Under the pieces are notes generated by a model. It worked only from the letters and a program-made list of their open reading frames with translations, ran no database searches and was not told the origin of the DNA. From positions 1 through 5,012 of the forward strand of contig JAHZCD010000018.1 of NCBI GenBank assembly GCA_019423025.1: a stretch of DNA of 5,012 bases, in the 5' to 3' direction. A program made the translations under genes and the position numbers. The stretch comes from Haemophilus sp. GTDB taxonomy: Bacteria > Pseudomonadota > Gammaproteobacteria > Enterobacterales > Pasteurellaceae. Below, one piece after another: positions 1 to 4,967 of the stretch. Position 1 is the stretch's first letter. Every line of letters begins with the position of its first letter.

Positions 1-38
1 GTCAATCAACAAGTGCCCACACAGATTGTCTGATATAT

Positions 39-50
39 TGTTAAAGAGCA
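39..50 (-). promoter_or_regulatory. rrn boxA antitermination site
   Basis: The minus strand reads TGCTCTTTAACA, identical to the E. coli rrn boxA. In RNA it is bound by NusB-NusE (S10) with other Nus factors and SuhB, which lets RNA polymerase resist Rho-dependent termination while making rRNA. It follows a leader hairpin in the boxB position, the standard boxB-boxA order. Confidence 0.92.
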
Positions 51-56
51 AAAAAT

Positions 57-100
57 AACGACGCACTGGATGTTTTAATATTTCACAACAGCGCGTCGTT
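57..100 (-). promoter_or_regulatory. boxB-position leader hairpin followed by a U-tract
   Basis: In the minus-strand transcript the arm AACGACGCGCTG (plus 100-89) pairs with CAGTGCGTCGTT (68-57): 12 pairs, one of them G-U, around a 20-nt A/U-rich loop. The hairpin lies just after the predicted rRNA start and is followed at once by ATTTTTT (56-50), which runs into boxA. The position is that of boxB in E. coli rrn leaders. The GC-rich stem plus U-run also resembles an intrinsic terminator, so it might act as a pause or attenuation point that antitermination has to overcome; that part is inference. Confidence 0.7.
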
Positions 101-111
101 GTGTGGAGTGC

Positions 112-163
112 ATTATAGGGATTTTTGAAATCCACGCAAGCACTTTTTTAAGAAATTTCTTCG
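112..163 (-). promoter_or_regulatory. rRNA operon promoter (rrn P1-like) with UP-like element
   Basis: On the minus strand the -10 hexamer is a perfect TATAAT (plus 112-117) and the -35 is TTGCGT (134-139), with a 16-bp spacer, the spacing typical of rRNA promoters. The sequence CCCTATAATGC around the -10 matches the E. coli rrn P1 core as I know it, and it is followed by a C-rich discriminator (GCACTCC), a feature linked to stringent control by ppGpp/DksA. Upstream of the -35, at about 144-163, is an A/T-only-like stretch (AAGAAATTTCTTAAAAAA) in the position and style of an UP element bound by the RNA polymerase alpha subunit. Transcription would start near position 102-105 and run left. Only one promoter is evident, whereas E. 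coli rrn operons carry two. The identification is strengthened by the rRNA leader directly downstream. Confidence 0.88.
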
Positions 164-202
164 ATAGATGATTTTTTAAACGCCAACTCCTTTATATGAA
201 TG

Positions 203-871
203 CTATTCAGCCTTTTTTAAGGTTCGCTTACAACGTCTAAACCCATTTGCAGAAAGTATCTCATTAAGTTTACTAAGACCTCTTTCCTTCTCTTTTTCAG
301 TATAAAACTCATAATTACGGTTCTCTAAAGCACCTCGAAGCCGCCAATAAAAAGCCTCAGTTGCCCCAATATCCGCTTTCTTCAAACGGACAATCGCATT
401 TTCAGCACCTATTTGCCGTAAGGTATCCACATTATTAATACCCACTTTCTTTAATGCTCTTTCATACTTAACCGATAAATTCGGTAAATCACGAATTCGT
501 CCAATCTTAGAAAGTGCAGAATCTAATTTCTCCTTCCTGATTTGGGTAATAGAAAGAATGATCAAGGTTCTCATTAAAACATTATCTTTCAAGATACTTT
601 CAGTTAAAGCATAATAATCAGATAATACAAAGCGTTTATTGAGTTCATTTGTTGCAAAAGGTTTACATCCAAGTCCTTTTAATTTTATCGAAAGCTCATC
701 CTTAGCACGTAAGTAAACCTTATTGTTTGCCCAAACCGCAAACATATCTTTCTCTTTATGATACAAGCCATATCCAGTAAATAAATTTTTACTTGTCACA
801 TCTCCGATAAGTTGATTTAGCAAATCACATACTTTACTGATATGATCATTTGGGATTATGAGAGTTTTCAT
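203..871 (-). CDS. sxy: Sxy/TfoX competence regulator
   Basis: Sxy (TfoX) is the cytoplasmic activator of natural competence. With CRP-cAMP it switches on genes for the DNA uptake machinery at CRP-S sites (TGCGA-N6-TCGCA). The 222-residue product is close in length to Haemophilus Sxy (about 217) and E. coli Sxy (about 209). The N-terminal TfoX domain covers roughly residues 10-95, with the block FTGYGLYHKE at 31-40 followed by the FAVW and YLR strands and CKPFATNELNKRFVLSDYYA at 69-88. The C-terminal domain covers about 110-200, with RDLPNLSVKYERALKKVGI at 127-145 and LRQIGAENA at 151-159, resembling a helix-hairpin-helix-like fold. The tail is strongly basic. The start is well supported by the Shine-Dalgarno TAAGGAGG (plus 888-881), 9 nt from ATG. 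No clear intrinsic terminator lies between its stop and the rRNA promoter about 65 bp further on, so read-through into the rRNA operon is possible. Translation may be tuned by a hairpin around the start codon. Confidence 0.95.
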   Translation of the reverse strand: MKTLIIPNDHISKVCDLLNQLIGDVTSKNLFTGYGLYHKEKDMFAVWANNKVYLRAKDELSIKLKGLGCKPFATNELNKRFVLSDYYALTESILKDNVLMRTLIILSITQIRKEKLDSALSKIGRIRDLPNLSVKYERALKKVGINNVDTLRQIGAENAIVRLKKADIGATEAFYWRLRGALENRNYEFYTEKEKERGLSKLNEILSANGFRRCKRTLKKAE

Positions 872-881
872 TTTAAAACTC
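862..881 (-). promoter_or_regulatory. Start-codon hairpin in sxy mRNA
   Basis: In the sxy transcript GAGTTTT (plus 881-875) and AAAACTC (868-862) form a perfect 7-bp stem with a 6-nt loop, AAAATG, that contains the start codon. The upstream arm shares a G with the strong Shine-Dalgarno. A one-base bulge would allow two more pairs that cover part of it. Translation of H. influenzae sxy is known to be limited by mRNA structure, which makes a regulatory role plausible. I have not shown that this is the same structure. Confidence 0.45.
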
Positions 882-937
882 CTCCTTACTTAAGGTTAAT
901 CACATACGACTATACCAAGAAGTACTTCTCAAAAATG

Positions 938-948
938 GTTATATCATA
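938..948 (-). promoter_or_regulatory. Probable sxy promoter -10 region
   Basis: The minus strand contains two overlapping -10-like hexamers, TATGAT (plus 948-943) and TATAAC (943-938). No good -35 is found at 16-18 bp upstream, as expected for an activator-dependent promoter. With TATAAC the start would fall near 930-931, placing the CRP-like site centre (991.5) at about -61, a standard class I position. The leader would then be about 60 nt long and begin at a 12-bp palindrome, AGAAGTACTTCT (918-929). Confidence 0.42.
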
Positions 949-980
949 ACTAGTTAAAGGTGACGAATATAAAATTTCAA

Positions 981-1002
981 ATTTGTGAGAAAGATCGCAA
1001 AT
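981..1002. promoter_or_regulatory. CRP-like binding site between sxy and patatin gene
   Basis: The core TGTGA-GAAAGA-TCGCA (984-999) matches the CRP consensus TGTGA-N6-TCACA at 9 of 10 core positions. One half is the ordinary TGTGA, the other is TCGCA, the half-site typical of the Sxy-dependent CRP-S class. It lies in the divergent intergenic region, 110 bp upstream of the sxy start codon and 96 bp upstream of the patatin start codon. CRP is known to drive sxy in H. influenzae, so the sxy assignment is the more likely one. Effects on the patatin gene are speculative. Confidence 0.62.
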
Positions 1003-1048
1003 GCAAAATTTATTTATTGATAAACAACTAGATAAGAAAAAACAAGCT

Positions 1049-1092
1049 TATAGTTTAATATTTAACCATTAAAATTTTTTAGAATTCAGGAG
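1049..1092 (+). promoter_or_regulatory. Possible patatin gene promoter -10 and its RBS
   Basis: TATAGT at 1049-1054 is the best -10-like hexamer ahead of the gene, but no matching -35 lies at the usual distance. A start near 1061-1062 would put the upstream CRP-like site centre at about -70, close to a class I position. The ribosome binding site AGGAG (1088-1092), 5 nt before ATG, is clear and supports the start at 1098. The promoter itself is weakly supported. Confidence 0.3.
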
Positions 1093-1097
1093 TAAAA

Positions 1098-1940
1098 ATG
1101 ACAGTAGGACTCGTTCTTGAAGGCGGTGGCATGAGAGGAATGTTTACAGCAGGCGTTCTTGATGCCTTCATGGAACAAAACATTCAGATAGATAAAATTA
1201 TTGGCGTTTCTGCGGGGGCATTATTTGGCATAAATTATGCATCCAATCAAAAAGAAAGAGCATTGAGATATAACCTAAAATATCTTAAAGATAAACGGTA
1301 CATGGGGTTTCATAGCCTTTTTACAACAGGCAACATTATCAATAAAGATTTTGCTTTCTATGATCTCCCCTTTAATCTCGATCCTTTTGATCAAGATGAG
1401 TTCGAAAAATCTCACATTGATTTCTATTTGTCAGCCACAAACATTGAGAATGGTAAAGCTGAATATTTCAAAATCGAAAATGTTTTCAAAGAAATGGAAT
1501 ACTTCAGAGCAACTTCAGCGATGCCTTTTGTCTCAAAGTTTGTAGAAATTAATGGACAAAAGTACCTAGATGGAGGAATTGCCGATAGTATTCCATTTGA
1601 AAAAGCACAAGAGCTCGGTTGTGATAAAATCATCGTTGTTTTAACTCAACCGATCGACTACCGTAAAACAAAATCTTCTTCTTTTTTATTCAAGCTTTTT
1701 TATCGCAACTATCCACACTTAGTTAAAACCTTAGAAAATCGCTACCGCACTTATAATGAACAAGTAGAAGAAATCATTCGCTTAGAAAAACAAAATAAAA
1801 TCTTTGTGCTTCGTCCAAATGTATCACTCAATATAGGTCGATTAGAACGAGATGAAACCAAAATAAGAACTGTATATGGACTGGGTGAAAAAATTCTCGA
1901 AGCACAAATTCAAGATCTAAAAAAATACTTAAAAATTTGA
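1098..1940 (+). CDS. Patatin-like phospholipase family protein (YjjU type)
   Basis: This is a serine lipid acyl hydrolase of the patatin family, predicted to cleave acyl esters such as phospholipids with a Ser-Asp dyad. All hallmark motifs are present in order: the oxyanion-hole loop GGGMRG (residues 9-14), the nucleophile elbow GVSAG with Ser38, the conserved SAMPF segment (140-144), and the DGG motif with the catalytic Asp158. The 280-residue length and the N-terminus GLVLEGGGMRGMFTAGVLDAF match the short bacterial YjjU/RssA-like group. No signal peptide or membrane helix is seen, so it should be cytoplasmic or peripheral, unlike secreted ExoU/PlpD-type toxins. The start is supported by AGGAG 5 nt upstream. 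It stands alone between sxy and recA with no convincing terminator after it, and contains one uptake sequence (1744-1752). Its physiological substrate is unknown. Confidence 0.9.
   Translation: MTVGLVLEGGGMRGMFTAGVLDAFMEQNIQIDKIIGVSAGALFGINYASNQKERALRYNLKYLKDKRYMGFHSLFTTGNIINKDFAFYDLPFNLDPFDQDEFEKSHIDFYLSATNIENGKAEYFKIENVFKEMEYFRATSAMPFVSKFVEINGQKYLDGGIADSIPFEKAQELGCDKIIVVLTQPIDYRKTKSSSFLFKLFYRNYPHLVKTLENRYRTYNEQVEEIIRLEKQNKIFVLRPNVSLNIGRLERDETKIRTVYGLGEKILEAQIQDLKKYLKI
1744..1752 (-). repeat. DNA uptake sequence (Haemophilus USS) inside the patatin gene
   Basis: Exact ACCGCACTT on plus, that is AAGTGCGGT on minus. The minus-strand bases that follow (AGCGATTTTCTAAGGTTTTA) keep the two A/T-rich blocks of the extended uptake consensus. 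In the gene it encodes Tyr-Arg-Thr-Tyr. Confidence 0.88.
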
Positions 1941-2008
1941 TTTTAAATAAACTATTTCTCAAGTTTGGAATCTAGTTCACATTTTTTCATCAAGGAAAAA
2001 ATTTTCTC

Positions 2009-2037
2009 TTGATACTGTACATCAATACAGATATAAT
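2009..2037 (+). promoter_or_regulatory. recA promoter with embedded LexA (SOS) box
   Basis: The -35 TTGATA (2009-2014) and perfect -10 TATAAT (2032-2037) are 17 bp apart. The spacer holds CTGT-ACATCAAT-ACAG (2015-2030), an exact CTGT-N8-ACAG LexA operator. LexA bound here would block RNA polymerase until DNA damage triggers RecA-stimulated LexA self-cleavage. The arrangement is the same as at E. coli recA. An A-tract just upstream (1996-2001) may help as an UP-like element. Expected start is near 2044. The RBS AGAAGG (2065-2070) lies 6 nt before the start codon. Confidence 0.95.
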
Positions 2038-2076
2038 CTAGCCAAATTTAGATAACTCTATTCAAGAAGGTTTTAT

Positions 2077-3132
2077 ATGGCAACTCAAGAAGAAAAGCAA
2101 AAAGCACTCGCGGCAGCACTTGGTCAAATTGAAAAGCAATTCGGTAAAGGCTCAATTATGAAATTGGGCGATACTCAAGCCCTTGATGTTGAATCTGTTT
2201 CAACGGGTTCTTTAGGTCTTGATGTCGCTCTTGGTATTGGTGGTTTACCAATGGGGCGTATTGTTGAAATTTTTGGACCTGAATCTTCTGGTAAAACAAC
2301 CTTAACTTTATCTGTTATCGCTCAAGCTCAAAAAGTGGGTAAAACTTGTGCGTTTATCGATGCGGAGCATGCACTTGATCCTATTTATGCAGCAAAACTT
2401 GGCGTTGATGTGAAAGAACTTTTAGTTTCCCAACCTGATAATGGTGAACAAGCACTTGAAATTTGTGATGCATTAGTTCGTTCTGGTGCCGTAGATGTGG
2501 TCATTGTGGACTCTGTTGCGGCTCTCACTCCGAAAGCTGAAATTGAAGGCGAAATGGGTGATTCACACATGGGTTTACAAGCGCGTTTAATGTCTCAAGC
2601 ACTACGTAAATTAACTGGTCAAATCAAAAATGCAAACTGCCTTGTTATCTTCATTAACCAAATTCGCATGAAAATTGGTGTCATGTTTGGTAACCCTGAA
2701 ACCACAACTGGTGGTAACGCGCTAAAATTCTACTCTTCTGTGCGTTTAGATATCCGTCGTACTGGTTCAGTTAAAGATGGAGATGAAATCATTGGTAACG
2801 AAACTCGTGTTAAAGTGGTTAAAAACAAATTAGCCGCACCTTTCCGTCAAGTGGATTTCCAAATTCTTTACGGAGAAGGGATTTCCAAAGCTGGAGAATT
2901 AATTGAACTTGGTGTTAAACACAAACTTGTTGAAAAATCCGGTGCATGGTATGCATATAACGGTGAAAAAATTGGTCAAGGTAAAGCTAATGCGATGAAA
3001 TGGCTAAATGAAAACCCTGCAAAATCAGACGAACTTGAAGCGAAACTTCGTGCTGAATTAGTCGCTAACCCAGAACAAGCATTAATGGCTGATATTGAAC
3101 AATCTAATGATGATGCAGAAAGCGATTTCTAA
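2077..3132 (+). CDS. recA: RecA recombinase
   Basis: RecA forms ATP-dependent filaments on single-stranded DNA, pairs it with homologous duplex and exchanges strands. As a co-protease it triggers LexA self-cleavage. In a transformable species it also integrates imported DNA. The 351-residue product is full length (relatives about 352-354). Visible landmarks are Walker A GPESSGKTT (67-75, Lys73), the catalytic glutamate in IDAEHALDP (Glu97), Walker B VIVDS (Asp145), loop L1 near 157-166 (GEMGDSHMGL), the FINQIR element with the ATP-sensing Gln195, loop L2 near 197-212, and an acidic C-terminal tail (DDAESDF). The start is fixed by the conserved MATQEEKQKAL N-terminus and the RBS. It is controlled by a LexA box promoter and followed by an uptake-sequence terminator and recX. 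Confidence 0.99.
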   Translation: MATQEEKQKALAAALGQIEKQFGKGSIMKLGDTQALDVESVSTGSLGLDVALGIGGLPMGRIVEIFGPESSGKTTLTLSVIAQAQKVGKTCAFIDAEHALDPIYAAKLGVDVKELLVSQPDNGEQALEICDALVRSGAVDVVIVDSVAALTPKAEIEGEMGDSHMGLQARLMSQALRKLTGQIKNANCLVIFINQIRMKIGVMFGNPETTTGGNALKFYSSVRLDIRRTGSVKDGDEIIGNETRVKVVKNKLAAPFRQVDFQILYGEGISKAGELIELGVKHKLVEKSGAWYAYNGEKIGQGKANAMKWLNENPAKSDELEAKLRAELVANPEQALMADIEQSNDDAESDF

Positions 3133-3137
3133 TCACT

Positions 3138-3167
3138 AAAAGTGCGGTCAATTTTGACCGCACTTTT
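3138..3167 (+). terminator. recA terminator built from two inverted uptake sequences
   Basis: AAAAGTGCGGTCAA (3138-3151) is followed by TT and its perfect inverse complement (3154-3167), giving 14-base arms ending in TTTT. The realistic RNA hairpin has about 12-13 pairs and a 4-6 nt loop. Each arm carries an exact uptake core: AAGTGCGGT on plus (3140-3148) and on minus (3157-3165). Inverted uptake pairs that double as intrinsic terminators are well known in Haemophilus. It starts 5 bp after the recA stop. The U-tract is short (TTTTC), so termination may be incomplete, letting some transcripts reach recX. Confidence 0.87.
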
Positions 3168-3200
3168 CATTTCAACCGTATTTAACCACAAGGAATTTAT

Positions 3201-3653
3201 ATGTCTTCTCTTGCCTTGAGCTATGTTGTTAATTTACTGGCTCGACGTGAATATAGCGAATTTGAACTACGCAATAAAATGCAGGAAAAAGCTTTTACAG
3301 AAGATGAGATCGATGAAACAATTGCTCACTGTCAGAAAAAAAACTGGCAAAATGATAAACGGTTTACTGAAAATTATTTACATGCACGTTCGCAACGTGG
3401 ATATGGTGCAAATCGTATTAAACAAGAATTACGTCAACTAAAAGGTGTGTCTTCAGACGTCATAAATGAAGTCCTTGTAGAAAGTGAAATTAATTGGACT
3501 GAAATCGCAGAAAGGGTTCTACGTAAAAAGTTTCCTAATTATTCAGAACCACAACCAATTAAAAGCAAACAAAAAATTTGGCAGTATATGCTTTCTCATG
3601 GATTTTATTCTGAAGAATTTAGCGATTTTATCGGAAATGGAATAGAAGACTGA
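3201..3653 (+). CDS. recX: RecX, regulatory partner of RecA
   Basis: RecX binds RecA filaments and usually caps their growth and lowers recombinase and co-protease activity. The 150-residue product has the all-helical RecX build of three-helix repeats. The first is around LARREYSEFELRNKM (13-27), the second contains NDKRFTENYLHAR (51-63) and RGYGANRIKQEL (66-77), and the third holds IWQYMLSHGFYSEEF (126-140). The length is typical for gammaproteobacteria. The start is supported by AAGGAA (3190-3195), 5 nt upstream. I see no separate promoter in the 68 bp after recA, so expression probably depends on read-through of the recA terminator, which ties RecX level to RecA and SOS induction. Its last 26 bp overlap the end of crcB on the other strand. 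Confidence 0.95.
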   Translation: MSSLALSYVVNLLARREYSEFELRNKMQEKAFTEDEIDETIAHCQKKNWQNDKRFTENYLHARSQRGYGANRIKQELRQLKGVSSDVINEVLVESEINWTEIAERVLRKKFPNYSEPQPIKSKQKIWQYMLSHGFYSEEFSDFIGNGIED

Positions 3654-4023
3654 TGAGCCTAAAGAAATAAATACCTAATACTGTAAAGATTAAACAACCA
3701 ACTAAATGACTCACTAAAACGAACAATCCATTGCCCCATTCTTCTTTAAAAAAGAGTTCAATCACTTCGCCTGAAAAAGAGGAAAATGTGGTGAGCGCAC
3801 CAAGAAATCCAGTCACTAAGAATAATCGCCATTCAGGACTGACTTGAGGGAAGGTCCAAAAGGCTGCTAGTAAAATCCCCATCAAAAAGCAGCCAATAAA
3901 ATTAGCCACAAGTGTACCAAATGCAAGTGAACTAAACAGGGAATTAAGCCATAGACCTAATCCCCAGCGTAAAGAGGCTCCGATCGCTGCACCGGCACTA
4001 ATCAGAAAAATTGACTGGAACAT
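3628..4023 (-). CDS. crcB: CrcB/Fluc fluoride ion channel
   Basis: CrcB (FluC) is a small inner-membrane channel that lets fluoride leave the cell; two copies assemble in antiparallel orientation. The 131-residue product has four hydrophobic segments (about 3-27, 33-56, 67-92 and 98-124). It carries the family signatures: GAAIGASLRW with Arg19 in the first helix, GTLVANFIGCFLMG with Asn41 in the second, and TGFLGALTTFSSFSGE (71-86) in the third. The third signature includes the central sodium-site region (Gly75, Thr79) and the pore phenylalanines (Phe80, Phe83). There is a single crcB here, consistent with a homodimer. The ATG directly follows the TAG of the upstream HAD gene (TAGATG) with no strong Shine-Dalgarno, so translation is probably coupled. 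No fluoride riboswitch was recognised. It overlaps recX tail-to-tail by 26 bp. Confidence 0.93.
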   Translation of the reverse strand: MFQSIFLISAGAAIGASLRWGLGLWLNSLFSSLAFGTLVANFIGCFLMGILLAAFWTFPQVSPEWRLFLVTGFLGALTTFSSFSGEVIELFFKEEWGNGLFVLVSHLVGCLIFTVLGIYFFRLISLLFHFR

Positions 4024-4842
4024 CTATTTAATACCAAAAATTTCTGCTAAATGTTTGGCCACTGCTTCGTCTTTATTGAACCCGATCTCTTCCAGTTCAG
4101 GACAAGCTTCTTTTAAACGAGAATCAGCATTTGCCATTACATAACCTTTACCAACCCAAGAAAGCATTTCAACATCATTCTGGCCATCGCCAAAAGCAAT
4201 ACAATCTTTTAATCCATAATTTCTATTTTCTAATAGATGAGCTAATGCATCACCTTTCGATACATTTTTGTTCATCACCTCTAAGCAAGTTACCGCTGAA
4301 TAAACAATTGTGGTTTTATCTCCGAAATGTGTTCTAAGGTAATCTTCTAGTTCGATTAGATCTTTAGGATCATGAGCAATAAAAAATACTTTCTCAGTTC
4401 CTCTGCCATGATGTTTTGTGAAATCAACCACCTCATACATGAAGCCTGAATCCTTGTGATATTTTGCTAATTCAGGCACATCAGTATTGATAAACCAACC
4501 ATCATCTTGATAAGTATTGATACAAATCTTGGTACGATCAAAAGGGATTTTATACAACTCAAGCACGATTTCTTCTGGAAGACTATTGCTATAAATAAGG
4601 TTACCTTTTAGGTCACGTACTCTCGCGCCATTAGAAGTGATCATTACAGCATGCTCCGCGCCAATCTTACCTAAAATAGAAGAAACATCCGTGTGATTAC
4701 GGCCTGTCGCTAAAATAATATCAACACCTTTTTGTTCTAATTTATTTAATATCTCAATTGTGAAATCACCAATTACATGATTGGTATTGAGTAATGTACC
4801 GTCAAGATCAGAAACCACGGCTTTAAATGGAAGTTGTTGCAT
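4024..4842 (-). CDS. Cof-type HAD-family phosphatase (YidA-like)
   Basis: This is a haloacid dehalogenase superfamily phosphatase of the Cof/IIB subfamily, a group of cytoplasmic enzymes that hydrolyse sugar phosphates, phosphorylated cofactors and similar small molecules through a phospho-aspartate. All four motifs are intact: motif I SDLDGTL (nucleophile Asp12, acid/base Asp14), motif II ILATGR (Thr46), motif III Lys196 in NVSKGDAL, and motif IV GDGQNDVEML (Asp219, Asp223) that holds magnesium. The type IIB cap domain lies between motifs II and III (about residues 85-185). At 272 residues it has normal family length. The start is supported by AGGTGG (plus 4852-4847), 4 nt upstream, and MQQLPFKAVVSDLDGT is a typical N-terminus. 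It heads a two-gene operon with crcB at zero spacing. The natural substrate cannot be deduced from sequence. Confidence 0.93.
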   Translation of the reverse strand: MQQLPFKAVVSDLDGTLLNTNHVIGDFTIEILNKLEQKGVDIILATGRNHTDVSSILGKIGAEHAVMITSNGARVRDLKGNLIYSNSLPEEIVLELYKIPFDRTKICINTYQDDGWFINTDVPELAKYHKDSGFMYEVVDFTKHHGRGTEKVFFIAHDPKDLIELEDYLRTHFGDKTTIVYSAVTCLEVMNKNVSKGDALAHLLENRNYGLKDCIAFGDGQNDVEMLSWVGKGYVMANADSRLKEACPELEEIGFNKDEAVAKHLAEIFGIK

Positions 4843-4871
4843 AAAACCACCTATATAAAAAATGAGTCTGT

Positions 4872-4880
4872 ATCATACCA
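4872..4880 (-). promoter_or_regulatory. Extended -10 promoter of the HAD-crcB operon
   Basis: The minus strand reads TGGTATGAT, an extended -10 (TGn plus TATGAT, plus 4880-4872). The hexamer 17 bp upstream, GGTCAA (4900-4895), is a poor -35 and overlaps an uptake sequence, which fits an extended -10 promoter that does not need one. The start would fall near 4865, giving a leader of roughly 20-25 nt with the AGGTGG ribosome site. Confidence 0.55.
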
Positions 4881-4897
4881 AAACAACACAATTTTTG

Positions 4898-4906
4898 ACC
4901 GCACTT
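4898..4906 (-). repeat. DNA uptake sequence upstream of the HAD gene
   Basis: Exact AAGTGCGGT on the minus strand, followed by CAAAAATT and then GTGTTGTTTT, which fits the extended Haemophilus uptake consensus with its two A/T-rich blocks. It is a single copy, not paired as a hairpin, and overlaps the -35 region of the HAD promoter. Confidence 0.9.
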
Positions 4907-4933
4907 TCTATCATAAAATCGACATTCATTGAT

Positions 4934-4967
4934 AAAAAACAAAAAGGCACATCTTTTGATACGCCTT
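4934..4967 (-). terminator. Intrinsic terminator of a minus-strand gene beyond the right edge
   Basis: In minus-strand RNA AAGGCGTATC (plus 4967-4958) pairs with GATGTGCCTT (4953-4944) as a 10-bp stem with two G-U pairs and an AAAA tetraloop. It is followed by TTTGTTTTTT (4943-4934). On the plus strand the two G-U positions become A/C mismatches and no T-run follows, so the terminator works leftward. It must serve a gene whose coding end lies at or past the right edge. Minus-strand stops occur in all three frames (at 5002-5000, 4998-4996 and 4976-4974), and with 13 or fewer codons visible I cannot identify that gene. Confidence 0.75.

Larger units (their letters stand above)
1..104 (-). other. 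5' leader of an rRNA operon (16S gene lies beyond left edge)
   Basis: Read on the minus strand this is the transcribed leader of an rRNA operon. After a hairpin (57-100) comes boxA, then the segment at 10-34 (ATCAGACAATCTGTGTGGGC and following bases), which is nearly identical to the E. coli 16S leader. In E. coli this region binds the NusB/NusE antitermination complex and contributes to the RNase III processing stalk around 16S rRNA. The mature 16S sequence does not begin within the window, so no rRNA gene is annotated. The same boxA motif also occurs before 23S, but the rrn P1-type promoter immediately upstream and the 16S-type downstream segment argue for a 16S leader. Confidence 0.88.

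Noticed and set aside
150..161. Palindrome AAGAAATTTCTT with an adjacent six-base run, as a terminator for sxy
   Set aside because: On the minus strand, the direction of sxy, the run is A rather than T and the stem has no GC-rich part. Its place just upstream of the rRNA -35 fits an UP-like element better.
506..514. AAGTGCAGA inside sxy, and AAGTGCCCA at 11-19, as uptake sequences
   Set aside because: Only six leading bases match the nine-base core, and the second belongs to the conserved rRNA leader.
1054..1080. TTTAAT/ATTAAA inverted repeat followed by a T-run before the patatin gene, as a terminator
   Set aside because: The arms are all A/T and 6 bp long, too weak for an intrinsic terminator, and the region is globally A/T-rich.
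1424..1633. Open reading frame antisense to the patatin gene
   Set aside because: It lies wholly within a gene with intact catalytic motifs, has no family features and is a frame shadow. The same holds for the short overlapping frames in recA, recX and the HAD gene.
1991..2011. Imperfect inverted repeat (CAAG...CTTG with A and T tracts) upstream of recA
   Set aside because: Arms do not pair in register without bulges and the right arm overlaps the recA -35. It is more likely an A-tract upstream of a strong promoter.
2834..2842. GCCGCACCT inside recA as an uptake sequence
   Set aside because: It matches only 7 of 9 core bases of ACCGCACTT.
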